A stretch of 63,428 nucleotides of DNA from Clostridia bacterium (GTDB lineage: Bacteria; Bacillota; Clostridia; Christensenellales; Aristaeellaceae). The DNA is taken from assembly GCA_017396845.1 (NCBI GenBank), contig JAFQKQ010000087.1, forward strand, positions 1 to 63,428. Reading direction: 5' to 3'. Both the position numbers and the translations under genes were made by a program. Below the pieces are notes generated by a model that saw nothing but the letters and a program-made list of their open reading frames with translations, ran no database searches and was not told the origin of the DNA. This document shows, piece by piece, positions 60,695 through 63,428 of the stretch (the first letter of the stretch is position 1; each line of letters opens with the position of its first letter).

Positions 60695-61576
60695 TCAGCC
60701 CATCAAATCGGTCTCCGGAAAAGAGCCGGGATACTGAAACAGATCGTTTAGAGTAACCAATTCGTATCCGTTTTCAACGAGCACGGGAATCGCGGCAGAA
60801 AGAGCGCTCAGTCCCTTATCGTTTAAAGTGTAGGCGATTACCATACCCGGCGACACTTTGTCGATGCCGGAAGGCGTATGGGTGCTCCATCGGGCAACGC
60901 CCATATAGCCAAGCTCGTTCAGCACCCGGTGCACATCGGCGTTCAGATCGTCGCCCATGTCGCTCGTTCTCAGGAAATGCGGTTGGTAATCCGCTCCGAT
61001 GATGGATCTGAGAAGTTCCGTATGCGTTTCGATTTCCAGCCTGATATCGTCTTCCGGAAGGCGGGAAAGACCGATATCGGAATATGTGTGATTTTCAATC
61101 TCGTGTCCGCTCAGTATCGCCATCGGCCACACGCTTTTGTCGTTTGCAAGCTCATCCCCGGTCGGAAAAAACGTCACCTTCGCGCCGTAGGTAGCGCAAA
61201 GCCCCATCAGCGTATAGATATTGTCAGCATCCATCAGCCCGTCGATCGTGATGGCGATTTTCATATCGTTTGTATTAGCGCGGCTGAATACGGGCAGAAG
61301 CCCCTCGCCCTCCGGAAGCGGGCGTATTTCATCCGGCGAAAGCGTACTCTCGGGCGCCTTCTCCGACAAGTACGAATAGCCCGGTATCGGCGTATTCGCA
61401 TCCAGAATCGTAAAATCCGCCTCTTTTTCTTTCGCCTTATAATCTTTGAATAATAAAATGCCGATCACCGCTATCACGACCACCATAATAAACGTGATAA
61501 AGCGGTTATAGTCCATTTTATACCGTTTTTTTTGATTTTCTCTCTGCCTGATTGGCCCAAATCTGCCGTTTCCCAT
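60695..61576 (-). CDS. Membrane-anchored NodB-like protein with altered catalytic motifs
   Basis: A 293-residue protein with a basic N-terminus, one membrane helix (about 25-43) and an outside NodB-fold domain. The domain is recognisable from KIAITIDGLMDADNI, AKVTFFPTGDELA, HEIENHTYSDIGLS and GYELVTLNDLF. Motif 1 reads TIDG where active deacetylases have T(F/Y)DDG, and motif 2 reads HTYSD where HxxxH is expected, so one Asp and one His of the metal site are missing. It is likely not a normal deacetylase and may bind glycans instead. GGGAG stands before the ATG. Confidence 0.82.
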   Translation of the reverse strand: MGNGRFGPIRQRENQKKRYKMDYNRFITFIMVVVIAVIGILLFKDYKAKEKEADFTILDANTPIPGYSYLSEKAPESTLSPDEIRPLPEGEGLLPVFSRANTNDMKIAITIDGLMDADNIYTLMGLCATYGAKVTFFPTGDELANDKSVWPMAILSGHEIENHTYSDIGLSRLPEDDIRLEIETHTELLRSIIGADYQPHFLRTSDMGDDLNADVHRVLNELGYMGVARWSTHTPSGIDKVSPGMVIAYTLNDKGLSALSAAIPVLVENGYELVTLNDLFQYPGSFPETDLMG

Positions 61577-61610
61577 ATTTATTCACTCCCGGATACGCAT
61601 ATCCACATGT

Positions 61611-61639
61611 ATAATATCAGTATTTATGCACTCTGTCAA
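61611..61639 (-). promoter_or_regulatory. Promoter of the NodB-like gene
   Basis: Minus strand: TTGACA, 17 bases, TATTAT with TGA before it (extended -10). Confidence 0.88.
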
Positions 61640-61674
61640 GCATAATTGAACGGTGAATTCCTTCAATCATACGC

Positions 61675-61703
61675 TTGCTTTCCTTATAAATAGCGCGTAT
61701 AAT
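61675..61703 (+). promoter_or_regulatory. Promoter of galM
   Basis: TTGCTT, 17 bases, TATAAT, 40 bases before the start codon. It is divergent from the NodB-like gene promoter. Confidence 0.8.
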
Positions 61704-61742
61704 AGTTTTATACCAATATGCAGTTATGCGGAGGGGATTTCA

Positions 61743-62828
61743 ATGAAGATTCGCGTGGAGCCTTTCGGAAAAATCAAAAGCAACCTCTATCAGAAGTACA
61801 CCCTTGAAAATGCGTCGGGCGCGTTCGTTCAGATCACCGACTATTCCGGCGCAATCGTCGCTCTGAATGTTCCCGATAAAAAGGGAAAGCTTGACAACGT
61901 AGTGCTGGGCTTCCCGTCCGTGCGCGATTATGCAAACAATCCCGGTTATCTGGGCGCGCTGATCGGCCCCGTGGGAAACCGCATAAACGGCGCGGCGTTT
62001 ACCTTTAACGGAAAGGATTACGCCTTTGAAGCCAATGAAAACGGAACGACGCTTCTCCACTCCGGCGCCTTCGGCTTCCATACTCACGGCTGGGACGCAG
62101 TTGCGGAAGCCGACGAAAACGAAGCGAAGCTGATCCTGACGAGCGAATTCAAAGAGGCGGAAACGCTCTTCCCCGGAAATATCACCGCCTGCGTCACCTA
62201 CACCTTCAATAACGCAAACGAGCTCAAAATCAATTACCAGATTTCTTCCGACACGCCGACATTCGTAAGTCCTACCAACCACACCTATTTCAACATCGCC
62301 GGGCTTTCTGCAAAGCGCATACCCTCGATTGAACGCCAGAAGATCGAAATTTTTGCGGACCACTATACGACTGTCGACGAAAAATGCATTCCGACCGGCA
62401 CGGCATCCGTCGAAAACACGCCCTTTGATCTCAGAAAGCCCGTGAAGATCGCAGACGGCCACGCAAACGAGGAAACCAACGAGCAGATGAAGATCGGCTC
62501 CGGTTACGATCATAACTTTGTCCTCTCCGGCGAAATCGATCCCGAAACCGGCCTTCGCCTGGCGGCACGCGTAACGGATCAGCGGACCGGAAGAATTATG
62601 AAGGTATATACCGATATGCCTTCCGTACAGTTCTACGCCGGAAACCACCTGAACCGCTTCAACAGCCTCGAAAAGCGCTACTATAAACCCCGCCACGGCC
62701 TTTGCCTGGAAACGCAGGCTGCGCCCGATTCCATTCACCGCGAGGGCGAGTTCGGCTTTGATGTGGCGATCGTAGAGCCCGGAAAGCCCTTCTCCTCCAC
62801 AACCGTATACGCGTTTTCCGCCGAATAA
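61743..62828 (+). CDS. galM: Aldose 1-epimerase (galactose mutarotase)
   Basis: A 361-residue enzyme that interconverts alpha and beta anomers of aldoses. Family sequences seen are GPVGNRINGAAFTFNGKDY, HSGAFGFHTHGWDA, PTNHTYFNIAG (catalytic His), YDHNFVLSG and GLCLETQAAPDSIH (catalytic Glu). No signal peptide is present, so it acts in the cytoplasm. GCGGAGGGG stands before the ATG; a 30-codon longer reading would include the promoter. No other galactose genes are adjacent, so it is a single-gene unit between its promoter and terminator. Confidence 0.94.
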   Translation: MKIRVEPFGKIKSNLYQKYTLENASGAFVQITDYSGAIVALNVPDKKGKLDNVVLGFPSVRDYANNPGYLGALIGPVGNRINGAAFTFNGKDYAFEANENGTTLLHSGAFGFHTHGWDAVAEADENEAKLILTSEFKEAETLFPGNITACVTYTFNNANELKINYQISSDTPTFVSPTNHTYFNIAGLSAKRIPSIERQKIEIFADHYTTVDEKCIPTGTASVENTPFDLRKPVKIADGHANEETNEQMKIGSGYDHNFVLSGEIDPETGLRLAARVTDQRTGRIMKVYTDMPSVQFYAGNHLNRFNSLEKRYYKPRHGLCLETQAAPDSIHREGEFGFDVAIVEPGKPFSSTTVYAFSAE

Positions 62829-62862
62829 GCTTTTAAACGCAGAACACGGATAAAAAAGCACC

Positions 62863-62897
62863 GGGGACTTTGCAGCAATTGCAAAGTCCCCGATTTT
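62863..62897. terminator. Bidirectional terminator after galM
   Basis: Perfect 12-bp stem (GGGGACTTTGCA with TGCAAAGTCCCC, five-base loop), followed by GATTTTTT on the plus strand and by CGGTGCTTTTTT on the minus strand. Confidence 0.92.
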
Positions 62898-63428
62898 TTA
62901 TTCATCCCAGTTTCTTTCGCCGAAGAGCGTCGTTCCGACCGAACCCATATGATCGCGGAACCAGTTTACGGAGATTACCTTTTTCTCATCCAGCACGCGC
63001 ATCGAGAAAATCACGAGCGACAGAATGAGTACCGCGAGCAGAAGCCCTTTGATGAACGTAAGCATATTGTGGAAGAATCCCGGCTCATCGTCGTCATCAT
63101 CGTCGTCTTCGTCGTCATAATCGTAATCGTCGTAATCGTCCGCGTCGTCGTCATCATCGTAATCATCGTCGTCGGAATTCTTACGGAATTTCTTTACGCG
63201 GCGCTTGGGCTCGTCATCGTAATCGTCGTAATCGTCGTAATCGTCGTCTTCGTCTTCGTCGTAATCGTCATCGTCCTCGTCGTCGTCGTAATCATCGTCA
63301 TCATCATCGTCGTCTTTGGATTTTCTGGCGAATCTCTTTACACGGCGCTTGGGCTCGTCATCATAATCGTCGTCTTCGTCGTCTTCGTCCCAATCGTCTT
63401 CGTCTTCGTCGTAATCGTCATCGTCGTC
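62898..63428 (-). CDS. Asp-rich repeat membrane protein, N-terminus outside the window
   Basis: The C-terminal 176 residues of a protein reading leftward. Most of the visible part is runs of Asp broken by single Tyr and Glu (DDYDDYDD-type), interrupted at least twice by a basic unit of the form EPKRRVK(R/K)F.(R/K). A membrane helix then follows (LTFIKGLLLAVLILSLVIFSM) and a short tail ending in NWDE. The acidic part is therefore probably cytoplasmic or, if the orientation is reversed, surface-exposed and cation-binding. No family recognised. The frame is kept through the whole repeat, which argues for a real protein. Confidence 0.75.
   Translation of the reverse strand, partial: DDDDDYDEDEDDWDEDDEDDDYDDEPKRRVKRFARKSKDDDDDDDDYDDDEDDDDYDEDEDDDYDDYDDYDDEPKRRVKKFRKNSDDDDYDDDDDADDYDDYDYDDEDDDDDDDEPGFFHNMLTFIKGLLLAVLILSLVIFSMRVLDEKKVISVNWFRDHMGSVGTTLFGERNWDE
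63086..63428. repeat. Low-complexity GAY-codon repeat coding for Asp-rich runs
   Basis: Plus-strand triplets gtc/atc with occasional gta and ttc fill almost the whole stretch, broken by two related blocks (near 63176-63210 and 63317-63357) coding for the basic unit. The repeat runs past the window end. Confidence 0.9.

Overview
The window looks like a chromosomal stretch of an uncultured, probably gut-dwelling, Gram-positive anaerobe of the class Clostridia, perhaps Christensenellales- or Oscillospirales-like (inference from gene content, not a placement). The reasons are strong GGAGG-type ribosome binding sites, sigma-A promoters with 17-bp spacers, frequent TTG/GTG starts, a CotH-family protein, LytR-CpsA-Psr, VanW and VanY envelope proteins, an Lpl/Yte-type sugar ABC transporter without its own ATPase, a MurR/RpiR regulator and a TSCPD protein. 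I saw no rRNA, tRNA, CRISPR array or complete insertion sequence.

Layout. 0-7 kb: a TPR membrane protein, an ESS-family Na+/glutamate symporter, an unrecognised 330-residue protein, and an operon of YugP-like metallopeptidase, zinc-ribbon protein and polysaccharide deacetylase. 7-13.6 kb: a leftward MacA-MacB-type ABC operon that also carries a repeat-containing exported protein and two further secreted adaptor-like proteins. 13.8-20.7 kb: an exported lysozyme/lectin/LRR mosaic, then a three-gene cassette of a CotH-kinase/lamin-tail membrane protein, a VTC-type polyphosphate polymerase domain and a DUF4956-like membrane protein, closed by a strong terminator. 20.8-24 kb: LCP protein, GH130 phosphorylase and Mrp/Nbp35 ATPase. 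24-31 kb: gyrB-gyrA, then an RpiR regulator with a BaiN-like flavoprotein. 31-43 kb: DEDD exonuclease, PatB aminotransferase, HPr-like protein, 2-hydroxyacid dehydrogenase, DMT exporter, rarA, VanW, a two-domain kinase, VanY peptidase, a KDPG aldolase fused to a VOC domain, trmO and a divergent PRPP synthetase. 43.6-47.2 kb: a sugar ABC transporter.

47.3-53.2 kb is a compact leftward block of phage structural genes: scaffold, N4-gp56-type major capsid protein, probable connector/tail proteins and a peptidoglycan-binding protein. It has its own terminator. Terminase, portal, integrase, lysis and replication genes are absent, and ordinary chromosomal genes flank it on both sides. It is either a decayed prophage or a domesticated particle module.

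53.4-63.4 kb: MATE exporter and esterase, a hairpin-rich non-coding stretch, a PfkB kinase with a HAD phosphatase, an operon ending in a zinc-ribbon/peptidoglycan-binding envelope protein, a NodB-like protein with altered catalytic motifs, galM, and the C-terminal part of a strikingly Asp-rich repeat protein that runs off the window.

The two most promising systems are the CotH-VTC-DUF4956 cassette, a possible bacterial membrane machine for making or exporting polyphosphate or modifying surface proteins, and the orphan capsid module. The envelope theme (peptidoglycan binding, LCP, VanW/VanY, deacetylases, adaptors) recurs throughout.
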